Source: Cyanobacteria bacterium MAG CAR3_bin_5 | GTDB lineage: Bacteria > Cyanobacteriota > Cyanobacteriia > PCC-6307 > Cyanobiaceae | NCBI GenBank assembly: GCA_026709085.1 | Contig: JAPOTR010000054.1 | Location: 55,173-119,172, forward strand | Reading direction: 5' to 3' | Length of the DNA: 64,000 bases | Shown: one piece after another, positions 29,661 through 38,292 of the stretch | Layout of the letters: each line of letters begins with the position of its first letter | Numbering within the stretch: position 1 is the first letter of the stretch | Notes under the pieces: model-generated | What the model was told of the DNA's origin: nothing | The model's database searches: none | What the model saw: the letters and a program-made list of their open reading frames with translations, nothing else | Translations under genes and position numbers: made by a program

Positions 29661-30079
29661 CGGACTACCTTCTTGATTGCGCCGATGACACTTTGCGTGT
29701 TCCATCCAACTAGTCTATCTGCCGCATCCCTAACCGTTTGGGAAATCCTCCGATTGCTCCAGGGACGCACTGAAATGACTGGCTTAGGTTTGATAAATCC
29801 TCCCTTGGCCAGACCTCCCTTAGCCAGATCAATTTCTTTATTGATCCACTTGCTATATGTAGCATAAACTCCCGCCAAGACGATGACGGCACTGCAAGGG
29901 GATATTTGATTTTTGATGGCTTGCTGGAGTTGAGTATCGTTCCCTGCATTATGGATTGGATCGTCTTTGGGAACAGAATAATTATTAAAACCAAAGGATT
30001 TCAGTAAATTTTCTAATCCATGATAGTGTCCTTCATGCTTCCAAGAATAGCTGATGAAGAGGTTGTAGGTCCTGGTCAT
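29657..30079 (-). CDS. TIR-like (DUF1863/ThsB-type) protein
   Basis: A 140-residue cytoplasmic protein: TYNLFISYSWKHEGHY (first TIR strand and box 1), YSVPKDDPI, AVIVLAGVYATYSKWINKEI with E82 in the position of the catalytic glutamate, and KPVISVRPW. This is the DUF1863/MTH538 group, to which the Thoeris sensor ThsB belongs. ThsB-type proteins make an NAD-derived signal on phage infection that switches on an effector. The partner here is a small membrane protein, not SIR2 or macro-domain ThsA. An imperfect 15-bp tandem duplication (29799-29828) adds an extra LAKGG inside the protein. It is divergent from the type IIG gene. Confidence 0.82.
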   Translation of the reverse strand: MTRTYNLFISYSWKHEGHYHGLENLLKSFGFNNYSVPKDDPIHNAGNDTQLQQAIKNQISPCSAVIVLAGVYATYSKWINKEIDLAKGGLAKGGFIKPKPVISVRPWSNRRISQTVRDAADRLVGWNTQSVIGAIKKVVR

Positions 30080-30221
30080 AGGTTTGAAGGGATGTTGAGG
30101 GTGAGGAAAGATGCTGATTGGTAGCCCGAACGTTCCTGGTAAGGCCATCCGATGGGAATGGGCAACCTGCTGCGGTTCCCGCCAGCTTATCCTACTACCC
30201 ACCTCCCCGTCAAGCCAGACC

Positions 30222-33200
30222 ATGGCCCCCGCGTCGGATTCCGCCTCGTCACCAGCCCCTTGGCGCAGCAGCCTGTTTGCCCAGGACTTTCTCAGCGGGC
30301 CGTTGATGAATTCTCCGGCCTGGCAAGGGCTGGAGGATGGGGAGTTGGCAGCGGTGGCGGCGGGGCTACAGGAGATTCTGAAGCGTTTTCCCCAGGGCCA
30401 CCAGCCCAACGAAGCCACCACGGAGGACGAGTTGATCTGGCCCGTGCTCAGGCGCCTGGGTTGGCGGGATGTCTTGCGGCAACAACGGCTCAGCAGCCGG
30501 GGGCGGGAGGACGTGCCCGATGGGGTGTTGTTTGCCGATGAGGCGGCCAAGGCCAAGGCGCTGGCGCAGGAAGAGGAATGGCGCCGCTATGGCCATGGGG
30601 TGGTCCTGGTGGAAGCCAAGCGTTGGGGGGTGGGGTTGGACCGCAGCAGCCCTCAGCAGCGGGTGCCGGCCGGCCAGGTATTGCGCTATTTGCGCCGTGC
30701 CGACGACCTGACCCATGGGGCCCTGCGGTGGGGCATCCTCAGCAACGGCCACTGTTGGCGCCTCTATTACGCTGGCGCCCGCTCCGTGGCGGCGGAGTTT
30801 CTGGAAATGGATCTACCGGCAATCCTGCGTCATCAGGACCGCCAGGGGCTCAAGTTGTTTGTGCTGTTGTTCCGTCCCCAGGCGTTTGCGCCGGGTGTGA
30901 ACGGCCATAGTTTGCATCAGTTCATTCTGAACGAGGGGCGCCGTTATGAAGAACGGGTGGCCGCCAATCTCTCGGATATGGTGTTTCATCAGGTATTTCC
31001 CCGGCTGGCCAAGGCCCTGGCCGCTGCCGCCGAAGATGCTGACCAGCCCTTGACCACGCCCGCCTCCCTGGCCCAGGTGCGCGAGGCGGCCCTCACCCTG
31101 CTTTACCGGCTGCTCTTTATCCTTTATGCGGAGGATCGCGGCCTGTTGCCGGTGCAGAATCCTGGCTACTATAACTATAGTCTACGCTGGCGGCGTGATG
31201 CCGTGAGATGCCGGAAAGAGGCCAATGGTACTTTCTCCACCAAGTTTTGCCGCTACTGGTGCGATTTGCAGGGTCTTTGCCAGGCCATCGATAAGGGGGA
31301 CCCCTCCATTGGCCTGCCCCCCTATAACGGCGGCCTGTTCAACGCTGCCCAAGCACCTCTGCTGGCGCAGCCGGCCGTGCGCCTCAGCGACCGGGTAATG
31401 GCGGACGTACTGGCGGCCCTCTCCTTTGACAGCAAGACGGGAAACTATATCAATTACCGGGATTTGAGCGTTGAGCAGCTTGGCTCCATTTATGAACGGC
31501 TGCTGGACCATGAACTGGCGCATCGAGACGGGGTCGTCACGGTGCAACCCAACCTGTTTGCCCGCAAGAAATCGGGCAGTTACTACACGCCGGATGCCCT
31601 GGTGCGGCTCATCATCAAGGAAACCTTGACACCCCTGGTGGAAGGGCGCAGCGCCGAAGAAGTCCTGGCGCTCAAAGTCTGCGATCCGGCCATGGGCTCC
31701 GGCCACTTCCTGGTGAGCCTGGTGGATTATCTCAGTGATCGGGTGATCGAAGCCCTGGCCGCCGCGCCGGAGGAGGAAACAGAATCCCATGGCGCCGCCG
31801 GGCTGAACGGGACGCCGGTGGCGGAGCGCATCGAGGCCGTTCGCGCCACCATCCGGGAGAATGCCCGCCGGGGCGGCTGGCAGTTGGAGGAAAGTCAACT
31901 GGACGACCGCCACATTGTGCGGCGTCTGGTGTTAAAGCGGTGTGTCTACGGTGTGGACAAGAATCCCATGGCGGTGGAACTGGCCAAGGTCTCCCTCTGG
32001 CTCCACACCTTTACCGCCGGGGCGCCGCTCAGCTTTCTGGATCATCATCTGCGCTGTGGTGATAGCCTCTTCGGCTGTTGGGTGAGGCACGCCATTGAGC
32101 AAGGCATGGATGCCGGTGGGTTGGCCCTGAGCGACCCCCTGGAGAAAGCTACCCAGGCAGCCCATGCCATGCACGCCATTGAGGAGTTGACCGATGCCGA
32201 GATCGAGGAAACGGAAGCCTCGGCAAAGTTTTTTGCAGGGCTACAAGAAGCCACCGGACCCCTGACAACGTTTCTCTCCCTGGTCCATGCCCTCCAATGG
32301 CTGGATCCTGCCAAGAAAGACAATAAGAAAGCTCGCAGTAATTTCCTTATTGGACTTTATGGCAATCCTGTTGCCGTTGCAGAGGGGAAAGAGGCGGTGG
32401 AGAGAAACAATGACAAGGATGGACATTTTGCCCTGTTGTTGGAGCAGGCGCGGGCTTTACTGGCTGAGGAGCGGTTCTTCCACTGGCAAGTAGCGTTTCC
32501 CGGGCTGTGGCATGACTGGACAGGGGAGAACAGCGGCGGCTTTGATGCCGTCATTGGCAATCCCCCCTGGGAACGGGTGAAGTTGCAGCAAGTGGAGTGG
32601 TTCGCGGCGCGGCGGCCCGAAATCGCCAAGGCCCAGCGGGCTGCAGATCGCAAGCGCCTGATCCAGATGTTGAAGAAAGCCGGTGATCCCCTGGCCGGCG
32701 CCTTTGCCCAGGCTGAGCAGCAGGCCAACACCACCGCCCGCATGGCCCGTTCCTGTGGGGATTATCCCCTCCTCTCCAGGGGTGACGTGAACTTCTATTC
32801 CCTCTTCGTAGAACGGGCCATGGCGTTGGTGAAATCCCAAGGCATGGTGGGGCTACTGACGCCCTCCGGCATTGCCTCGGACAAAACAGCAGCCGGATTT
32901 TTCAGGGGCGTGGCTACGGAAGGGCGATTGCGGGCACTCTATGACTTTGAGAATCGACGCACCCGCTACAACGCCCCGCCTTTCTTCCCTGATGTTGACA
33001 GTCGTTTCAAATTCTGTGTCTTCGTGGCCAGCGCCAGCGCCCCAGCTTCTTCTCCCCTTGCCCGTTGCGCCTTTTTCCTCCACAGCACGGCAGAACTTGC
33101 CGATGCCGAGCGCTGTTTTACCCTCACCCCTGAAGACTTTGCCCGTGTGAATCCCAACACCGGCACCGCCCCCATCTTCCGCAGCCGCCGGGATGCGGAA

Positions 33201-34232
33201 CTCACCATGGGCATCTATCAACGCCTTCCCGTCCTGGTGGATCGTTCCACAGGCAAAGAGCAGAAAGCCTGGCCCGTGAAATATGTTCGCATGTTTGATA
33301 TGACCAACGACTCCCACCTGTTCCGCACCAAAGAAGAGTTGCAAGAACGGGAAGGCGCCTTCCCCGTTGGCGGGAATCGTTGGGATAGTCCCAAGGGGAT
33401 GTGGGCGCCGTTGTACGAGGGGAAGATGGTGCAGGCATTTGATCATCGGGCGGCCAGCGTGGTGGTCAATCCTGACAACCAGCACCGCCCGGCTCAGCCT
33501 GTACCCACCACCATGCAGCAGCATCAGGATCCGGGCTGGTTGCCGGACCCGCAGTTCTGGATATTGGAAAACAAAACGTCGTTTCCGAAGGCAACATATC
33601 TACTGACCTTCAAGGATGTAACTGCACCAACCAACGTGCGATCAATGATTGCGGCATTGGCGCCCGGTTTTGGCGCAGGGAATACGCTTCCGGTGATCTC
33701 GACAAGCGCGGGAGATGGACAGACCGCCGTGGGAGTGGAGGCTCTGCTTGCCAATCTCAACGCCATTCCATTTGACTATATCGCACGCCAGAAGATACAA
33801 GGCCAGCACCTCAACTGGTTTATCCTCGAACAACTCCCCGTGATCCCCCCAGGCCACTACACCACCACCCGCTTCGGCCTCAAAACCGCAGCCGAGATTG
33901 TCCAAGCCGCCGTCTTGGAGCTCACCTACACCGCCCATGATATGGCTCCCTTCGCCCGCGATATGGGCCATGTGGATGATGCGGGCGAAGTGCTGCCGCC
34001 TTTCCCCTGGGATGAGGATCGCCGTCTGCACCTGCGGGCCAAGCTGGATGCTCTCTATTTCCACCTTTACGGCGTCACCAATCGGGATGATGTGCGCTAC
34101 ATTTACTCCACCTTTCCCATTGTGGAGCGGCAAGAGCAGGATGCCTATGGGTGTTGTCGCTCCCTTGAGCTTTGCCTGGCTTATATGAATGCCTTGGCGG
34201 CGGGGCGGCCGGATGTGGTGGTTGAGGGATGA
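30222..34232 (+). CDS. Type IIG restriction-methyltransferase (Eco57I class)
   Basis: A single-chain enzyme of 1336 residues that both methylates and cuts. N-terminal nuclease: TEDELIWPVLRRLGW (about 68-82) and VVLVEAKRW (about 127-135) form the PD-(D/E)xK site. Methylase: CDPAMGSGHFLVSL (about 487-500) is SAM motif I, and VIGNPPWERV (about 777-786) is the NPPW catalytic motif of gamma-class N6-adenine enzymes. The C-terminal third is the target-recognition region. ATG 30222 is chosen since the earlier frame opening (30111) overlaps the promoter zone shared with the divergent TIR gene. No lesion seen. BREX PglX is a related alternative, but no BREX partners are present. Confidence 0.88.
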   Translation: MAPASDSASSPAPWRSSLFAQDFLSGPLMNSPAWQGLEDGELAAVAAGLQEILKRFPQGHQPNEATTEDELIWPVLRRLGWRDVLRQQRLSSRGREDVPDGVLFADEAAKAKALAQEEEWRRYGHGVVLVEAKRWGVGLDRSSPQQRVPAGQVLRYLRRADDLTHGALRWGILSNGHCWRLYYAGARSVAAEFLEMDLPAILRHQDRQGLKLFVLLFRPQAFAPGVNGHSLHQFILNEGRRYEERVAANLSDMVFHQVFPRLAKALAAAAEDADQPLTTPASLAQVREAALTLLYRLLFILYAEDRGLLPVQNPGYYNYSLRWRRDAVRCRKEANGTFSTKFCRYWCDLQGLCQAIDKGDPSIGLPPYNGGLFNAAQAPLLAQPAVRLSDRVMADVLAALSFDSKTGNYINYRDLSVEQLGSIYERLLDHELAHRDGVVTVQPNLFARKKSGSYYTPDALVRLIIKETLTPLVEGRSAEEVLALKVCDPAMGSGHFLVSLVDYLSDRVIEALAAAPEEETESHGAAGLNGTPVAERIEAVRATIRENARRGGWQLEESQLDDRHIVRRLVLKRCVYGVDKNPMAVELAKVSLWLHTFTAGAPLSFLDHHLRCGDSLFGCWVRHAIEQGMDAGGLALSDPLEKATQAAHAMHAIEELTDAEIEETEASAKFFAGLQEATGPLTTFLSLVHALQWLDPAKKDNKKARSNFLIGLYGNPVAVAEGKEAVERNNDKDGHFALLLEQARALLAEERFFHWQVAFPGLWHDWTGENSGGFDAVIGNPPWERVKLQQVEWFAARRPEIAKAQRAADRKRLIQMLKKAGDPLAGAFAQAEQQANTTARMARSCGDYPLLSRGDVNFYSLFVERAMALVKSQGMVGLLTPSGIASDKTAAGFFRGVATEGRLRALYDFENRRTRYNAPPFFPDVDSRFKFCVFVASASAPASSPLARCAFFLHSTAELADAERCFTLTPEDFARVNPNTGTAPIFRSRRDAELTMGIYQRLPVLVDRSTGKEQKAWPVKYVRMFDMTNDSHLFRTKEELQEREGAFPVGGNRWDSPKGMWAPLYEGKMVQAFDHRAASVVVNPDNQHRPAQPVPTTMQQHQDPGWLPDPQFWILENKTSFPKATYLLTFKDVTAPTNVRSMIAALAPGFGAGNTLPVISTSAGDGQTAVGVEALLANLNAIPFDYIARQKIQGQHLNWFILEQLPVIPPGHYTTTRFGLKTAAEIVQAAVLELTYTAHDMAPFARDMGHVDDAGEVLPPFPWDEDRRLHLRAKLDALYFHLYGVTNRDDVRYIYSTFPIVERQEQDAYGCCRSLELCLAYMNALAAGRPDVVVEG

Positions 34233-34321
34233 GGGGTGAGGGGGGTGCTGGGGTTGGAAGGCGTTTGTCTCCTCAAGGTAAGTGAGTTGCAAAGCTGGCT
34301 CAAGCTAGTGTTCATGGGGGA

Positions 34322-35269
34322 TTAGGTCTTTGTCTGCTGCTGGTGCTTGCGGGTAAGGTAAGCAGCGAAGGAAGCACAGGCCCCAAACATGAAGATGGCT
34401 TCGTCAAGACCAACATCAGCAGAGTTTTGGTCTAACAAGGCATGGCGTATGCCCTGTTCATCGCTTGTATAGCCATAGAGTTTCATAAACGCTTGCTTAA
34501 GTGCCTTGTGTTTCAGGTGGCCTTCATCCTCAAGGGAATTCAGGGCTTTCCCGAGGGAATCGCCGTGGTTCGGGTCGATTGTGCGTGCGACGGATTCCAC
34601 GGCGTGAATGCTATCGGCCACGGAATCCGCATATTGCCCTATATTGATATGCTCTGCTGCTTGCCGCAAATGCGTTGCTGCAGCATCCATTCTTCCCTGA
34701 CGTACAGTTTCAATAGCTTGTTGTGTGGTTTCTCCCTGTTCTTTGCTTGCACGAGGATAAAATCGATATGGATATTGAGAAATATCTAACCAGTAAGCTG
34801 AAGAATGTTTGATAAATAATTTTCTGACCCTATCCGGAAAATTAATAAACCCTTCTTCGTTCAAATCATAAACAAAATCTTTATCTTTAGCCAGCATATT
34901 TGCAAACTCATTTATCATAATCTCTAAATAATCAAGGATTTCATTGAACTCTCTTGTTGTAAAGATAGTTTGAAAAGTTTCAATATTTTTAGAAAAAGAT
35001 AAACTGACTTTATTTCTTGGACAATTTTTAATTCTTCCTAAAATATTTTTAATATATGTTTCTCCTGAATCTACAAAAGTTACTTTGGAATAAACAATAT
35101 GACCATTATAATGATCAATATTAGTCATTGTTTTGAGAAATGCATAAATTAAGTCACACAATTCCCGACGTAGATCCTTAGAAAGATATTCTAAGCGCAT
35201 AGGTTCCGGCAATGGTGCGTAACGATAACGTTGCGAAAAGGTAAGAGGGTAAGGCAATTCAATGCTCAT
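34322..35269 (-). CDS. AbiJ-like abortive-infection protein with HEPN C-terminus
   Basis: A 315-residue protein. It opens LTFSQRYRYAPLPEPMRLEYLSKDLRREL, the start typical of AbiJ-NTD4 proteins. The C-terminal half has YADSVADSIHAVESVARTI, HKALKQAFMKLYGYTSDEQGIRHALLD and EAIFMFGACASFAAYL, which is the HEPN-like AbiJ C-terminus. HEPN domains in defence are usually RNases; I do not see a textbook RxxxxH, only the GIRHAL block. The middle (about 34.7-35.2 kb) is strongly AT-rich. ATG 35269 is taken; an upstream extension to 35440 is proline/serine-rich and probably not translated. Confidence 0.78.
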   Translation of the reverse strand: MSIELPYPLTFSQRYRYAPLPEPMRLEYLSKDLRRELCDLIYAFLKTMTNIDHYNGHIVYSKVTFVDSGETYIKNILGRIKNCPRNKVSLSFSKNIETFQTIFTTREFNEILDYLEIMINEFANMLAKDKDFVYDLNEEGFINFPDRVRKLFIKHSSAYWLDISQYPYRFYPRASKEQGETTQQAIETVRQGRMDAAATHLRQAAEHINIGQYADSVADSIHAVESVARTIDPNHGDSLGKALNSLEDEGHLKHKALKQAFMKLYGYTSDEQGIRHALLDQNSADVGLDEAIFMFGACASFAAYLTRKHQQQTKT

Positions 35270-35635
35270 TGCTGGTTGGTCTGAACCGTCTGATTTTGGC
35301 TCACCTGGGGAGGAGGTTGAGGATTGGGACACTGCTGCTGGGCTTGGGTGGGGTGAGCTTGCTGGGGTTGGGATACCTTGGGGAACCTCAACCTGAAGAA
35401 GGTTCCCGCCAAGTGGCTTTGAGGCTGAGCGTAGCAGCATTGTTTAGGATGGATAGTCGAGAAAACCGAACCTTTCAGGGCTACTACGCAAAATCAGACA
35501 ATCTTCTCCATGAAACGCCTCCCTGTCCTAGGTAGGCCAGTTTTGGAGGGAGCTGCAGGCAGTTTGGCCAAAGCCTATTAGCTAAAATTCATTGTCTCAG
35601 CTTTCGCCAACCGCAGGGTTTTTAGTGTCATCGCT
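35270..35635. other. Spacer with a dispersed repeat
   Basis: No convincing gene. Bases 35399-35475 match 40437-40513 over about 75 positions without gaps (roughly 70% by eye), and 35480-35520 resembles 36960-37000. These belong to a degenerate intergenic repeat family of this island. Confidence 0.6.
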
Positions 35636-36832
35636 TCACTGCGTAAGCCCTTTGATCTTCAGCGGGACAGTAAGCGGTTTTCTTATAAAAGAAGGTATCA
35701 GACGAATAGCAATTTTCTCTGAGAGAATCTTCACATGATCATGCGTCAGGCATTCTCCTTCAGGAATATCAGCTTCGTTCCAAGCTTTATAGACTATATC
35801 TTTAACAAAATCATCTCGGGTTCTATCATGCGCTACTGATAGAAAATGTTGAAGTGATCTTGTGCTATTTTCAGGATCTTGCTTAAGTTTTCTGTCTAAC
35901 TTCTCTAGCCATTCAAAGGAAATCTGTCCGAAATTACCTTCTTGAATCTTTCTTATGTTGGTGTTAAAAGGATTAGAAACTAAATAAATAGAACGATTTG
36001 GAGGTGCCTCTTTTTGGGCTAATTCAAATCTACAGCCAATGATATTATATAATCTAAAGTATCCAAGAACACGGCCTGATCCGTTGCTGCCTACCCAAAT
36101 AATGTTTGGATGACTTTCAAAAATTTTATCGTAATCATTAATCTCACGATAATCTAACTCACATAGAGATAGATGGCTATGTGAGCCAGAATCTTCGTCA
36201 GTCTGAATGAATGATCTCAACAAATCATATCTTGAACTACAGACTTCTTCATTATCAACAAGCTCGTTCCAAAGTGCCAAACAGGATTTGGCCATAGATT
36301 GCTTTGATTTGCCATCTCCAAAAGTAAAGTTTTGATTAACTACAGGACACGGAGACAGTCGTCGCTCAGCTTTTCCATTTGTAAGAGCATGGGACACAAA
36401 TTTTTCGATTTCCTGGCTATCATAAATACCAAGTTTTCGAGCCGCACCTTTAAGTAGTTCTCTAAATTGATCTGCATTACTTGCACGAATTTCAACTTTA
36501 ATTCTCCTATCGACTTTCTCTACAGAAAGTGATGAACCATTCGATTTTAATATCGGCTTTGCACCTGATTCCAAATTAAATTTGATACCTTCAGAATTGA
36601 TTGATCGTATCATAGGAGCAGAATTGCCTGTTCCACTCTTTAAATTGGCAATATTTCTCAGAAATTGGACGCTATCTGCCAAATCCTTATCAGCGCCTGA
36701 GCCAAGAACATTGTTGCATCTGCTGCATAGTGCTTTGGTGGTCTTTTCTCGCCCTCCTAGCGCATTCAGAAGAATGTGCTCCGGTTTTTTGGGGTCAGGA
36801 GGGGCTGCTTTGCAAATGATGCACAGTGCCAT
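35636..36832 (-). CDS. HNH-like zinc-binding protein, putative endonuclease
   Basis: A 398-residue protein. The N-terminus has CIICKAAPPDPKKPEHILLNALGG and then LCSRCNNVLG: two CxxC pairs with an E-H-I between them, the layout of the HNH_5 nuclease-like domain. The remaining 350 residues are not recognised; they are helical and rich in lysine and serine. Strongly AT-rich, unlike core genes, so probably acquired. It lies in the defence island between the AbiJ-like gene and an orphan regulator, suggesting but not proving a defence function. Confidence 0.7.
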   Translation of the reverse strand: MALCIICKAAPPDPKKPEHILLNALGGREKTTKALCSRCNNVLGSGADKDLADSVQFLRNIANLKSGTGNSAPMIRSINSEGIKFNLESGAKPILKSNGSSLSVEKVDRRIKVEIRASNADQFRELLKGAARKLGIYDSQEIEKFVSHALTNGKAERRLSPCPVVNQNFTFGDGKSKQSMAKSCLALWNELVDNEEVCSSRYDLLRSFIQTDEDSGSHSHLSLCELDYREINDYDKIFESHPNIIWVGSNGSGRVLGYFRLYNIIGCRFELAQKEAPPNRSIYLVSNPFNTNIRKIQEGNFGQISFEWLEKLDRKLKQDPENSTRSLQHFLSVAHDRTRDDFVKDIVYKAWNEADIPEGECLTHDHVKILSEKIAIRLIPSFIRKPLTVPLKIKGLTQ

Positions 36833-37196
36833 GATGGTGGTGTGAGCTATGGTACAGCTATTCTAGGACTCAGTCAACCTCTGTCAATCCCCCACTTGTG
36901 CCAGTAATCAAAGTGCAACATGTAATGGCCACCATGCCTCCAAGCTAATGATTTGTAAGTCGCTACGAAAAATCGGACAACCGTCCCCGTGAGACCCATC
37001 CCCTTCCCATGAAAGTGTCGGTTGTGGAAGGGGTGCATGAGCCAGCAGGCTGCTTTGGGTGGGAGAAGGCGGTTTTTTGGCTACTATCGTTTTCCTGAAC
37101 TTGGTATGGATGTGTTTGTGACGGGGACGGACGGATGGGGGTAGAGCACACAGCTATCCAGAACTACAGGAAAAACAGCAGGTTCTAACCAGAGAC
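36833..37196. repeat. Intergenic spacer with degenerate repeat
   Basis: About 360 bases with no gene I trust. Bases 36957-37020 resemble 35478-35540 (shared core around ctacg-aaaatc-gacaa). Nothing else is recognised. Confidence 0.45.
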
Positions 37197-37664
37197 TCAC
37201 AAGCTTTCCCCCTGAATCTCCTGACCCAGGGCACTCAGATCATCAAGTATGGCAGAGCGTTGTTCAAATTGCCGTTGCCGTAGGCTGAGGACGTTATCAA
37301 GCCGCAGTCGCCGATGTCTGCCCACCATTTCGTAAGGGATCTCGTTAGCGGCTAAAAGTTGGTTGAGGTAAGCACGGGAGACATTGAGAACCTGGGCAGC
37401 TTGCTGCGTGGTCAGTAGGGCGTCACTGGGAAACACGGTGAACGCCATCCCGCGTTTCAGGTGATCCAGAAGGACGCACATCAACTCATAGAGCGCAACA
37501 GAGACTGTGTGCTCATCACCTTGGGGGCCTACAAGCTTAGCGCCTTGAAGCAGTGCAGTCGCTTTCTCAAGCTCCTTTAACTGCTCTGGTGCTACAGCCT
37601 CTTCCAAAGGGCTGCGGATTGGGATTGTGGGCATTGGCATCATTAAAGCGTCGAGCATATTCAA
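37197..37664 (-). CDS. Excisionase-family (MerR-like HTH) DNA-binding protein, orphan antitoxin
   Basis: A 155-residue protein with a C-terminal helix-turn-helix: LLTTQQAAQVLNVSRAYLNQLL followed by EIPYEMVGRHRRLRLDNVL, the excisionase DNA-binding domain. In many bacteria proteins of this length and build are antitoxins whose next gene is a PIN-domain toxin. Here the ~360 bases downstream hold no PIN frame, so the toxin seems lost. Several ATGs cluster at the start; the first is used. Confidence 0.82.
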   Translation of the reverse strand: MNMLDALMMPMPTIPIRSPLEEAVAPEQLKELEKATALLQGAKLVGPQGDEHTVSVALYELMCVLLDHLKRGMAFTVFPSDALLTTQQAAQVLNVSRAYLNQLLAANEIPYEMVGRHRRLRLDNVLSLRQRQFEQRSAILDDLSALGQEIQGESL

Positions 37665-38292
37665 ATTGAAACGAATCTTGATCTTCTTATTGAATGATCA
37701 AGACTTCAGTCCCTATGTCAGGAGGGGTTTCAAGAGCAGTCAGCGTTGGTTCAGAGGCGTCAAGTGTGCTCATAGATTTTGCATACTAAACACACATTAT
37801 GGACAATGCGTGGTCTTGTCTGTGCCAGAAAACAAACTGCCACACTCAACTACCGTCAAGCTGCCAACTCCTGATAAACAGCGCTTTTTGTGAGCCCTGG
37901 GGTTGGTTGTGATTGAGAACGCCATAATGCCCTATTTACCCATGATACGGCAACACCCCGCCATGGCCTGCTTGTTGGAGGCACAGGCTGGGTGTAGCGG
38001 CCTGGTTGCCAACATTTCAGAGCATAGGCGCCATGGCCGCTGCTTGGGCTTGGCAGCGGCCGGGTGGTTTGTCCTTCACTGAGGCTGCACCCAAAGCTGC
38101 CGTGACCATGACCCCTCTGTGGCCCGCCTCCCCTAGCCCATCATGGTGAACTGGTTCGATGTGTTGCTGCTGTCAGGGCTGGCAACGCCGTCAGCCGTCG
38201 TTGATGGGAGCCGGGTCTGGGCAGCCGGAATGCTTTTGAGGGCTTATTATGGCATAGTGGGGCCTGACCAACCACGCCTGCTGGCTTGAACC
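37665..38292. other. Spacer with repeat copy, no clear gene
   Basis: About 630 bases upstream of the ATPase gene. Bases 38004-38034 match 40527-40557 at 27 of 31 positions; the two copies flank the ATPase-RloB pair. A 48-codon frame at 38143-38289 begins MVNWFDVLLLSG but has no family I know and is probably chance. Confidence 0.6.

Noticed and set aside
38143..38289. 48-codon frame starting MVNWFDVLLLSG
   Set aside because: Superficial likeness to CvpA-type starts only; too short and without ribosome site.
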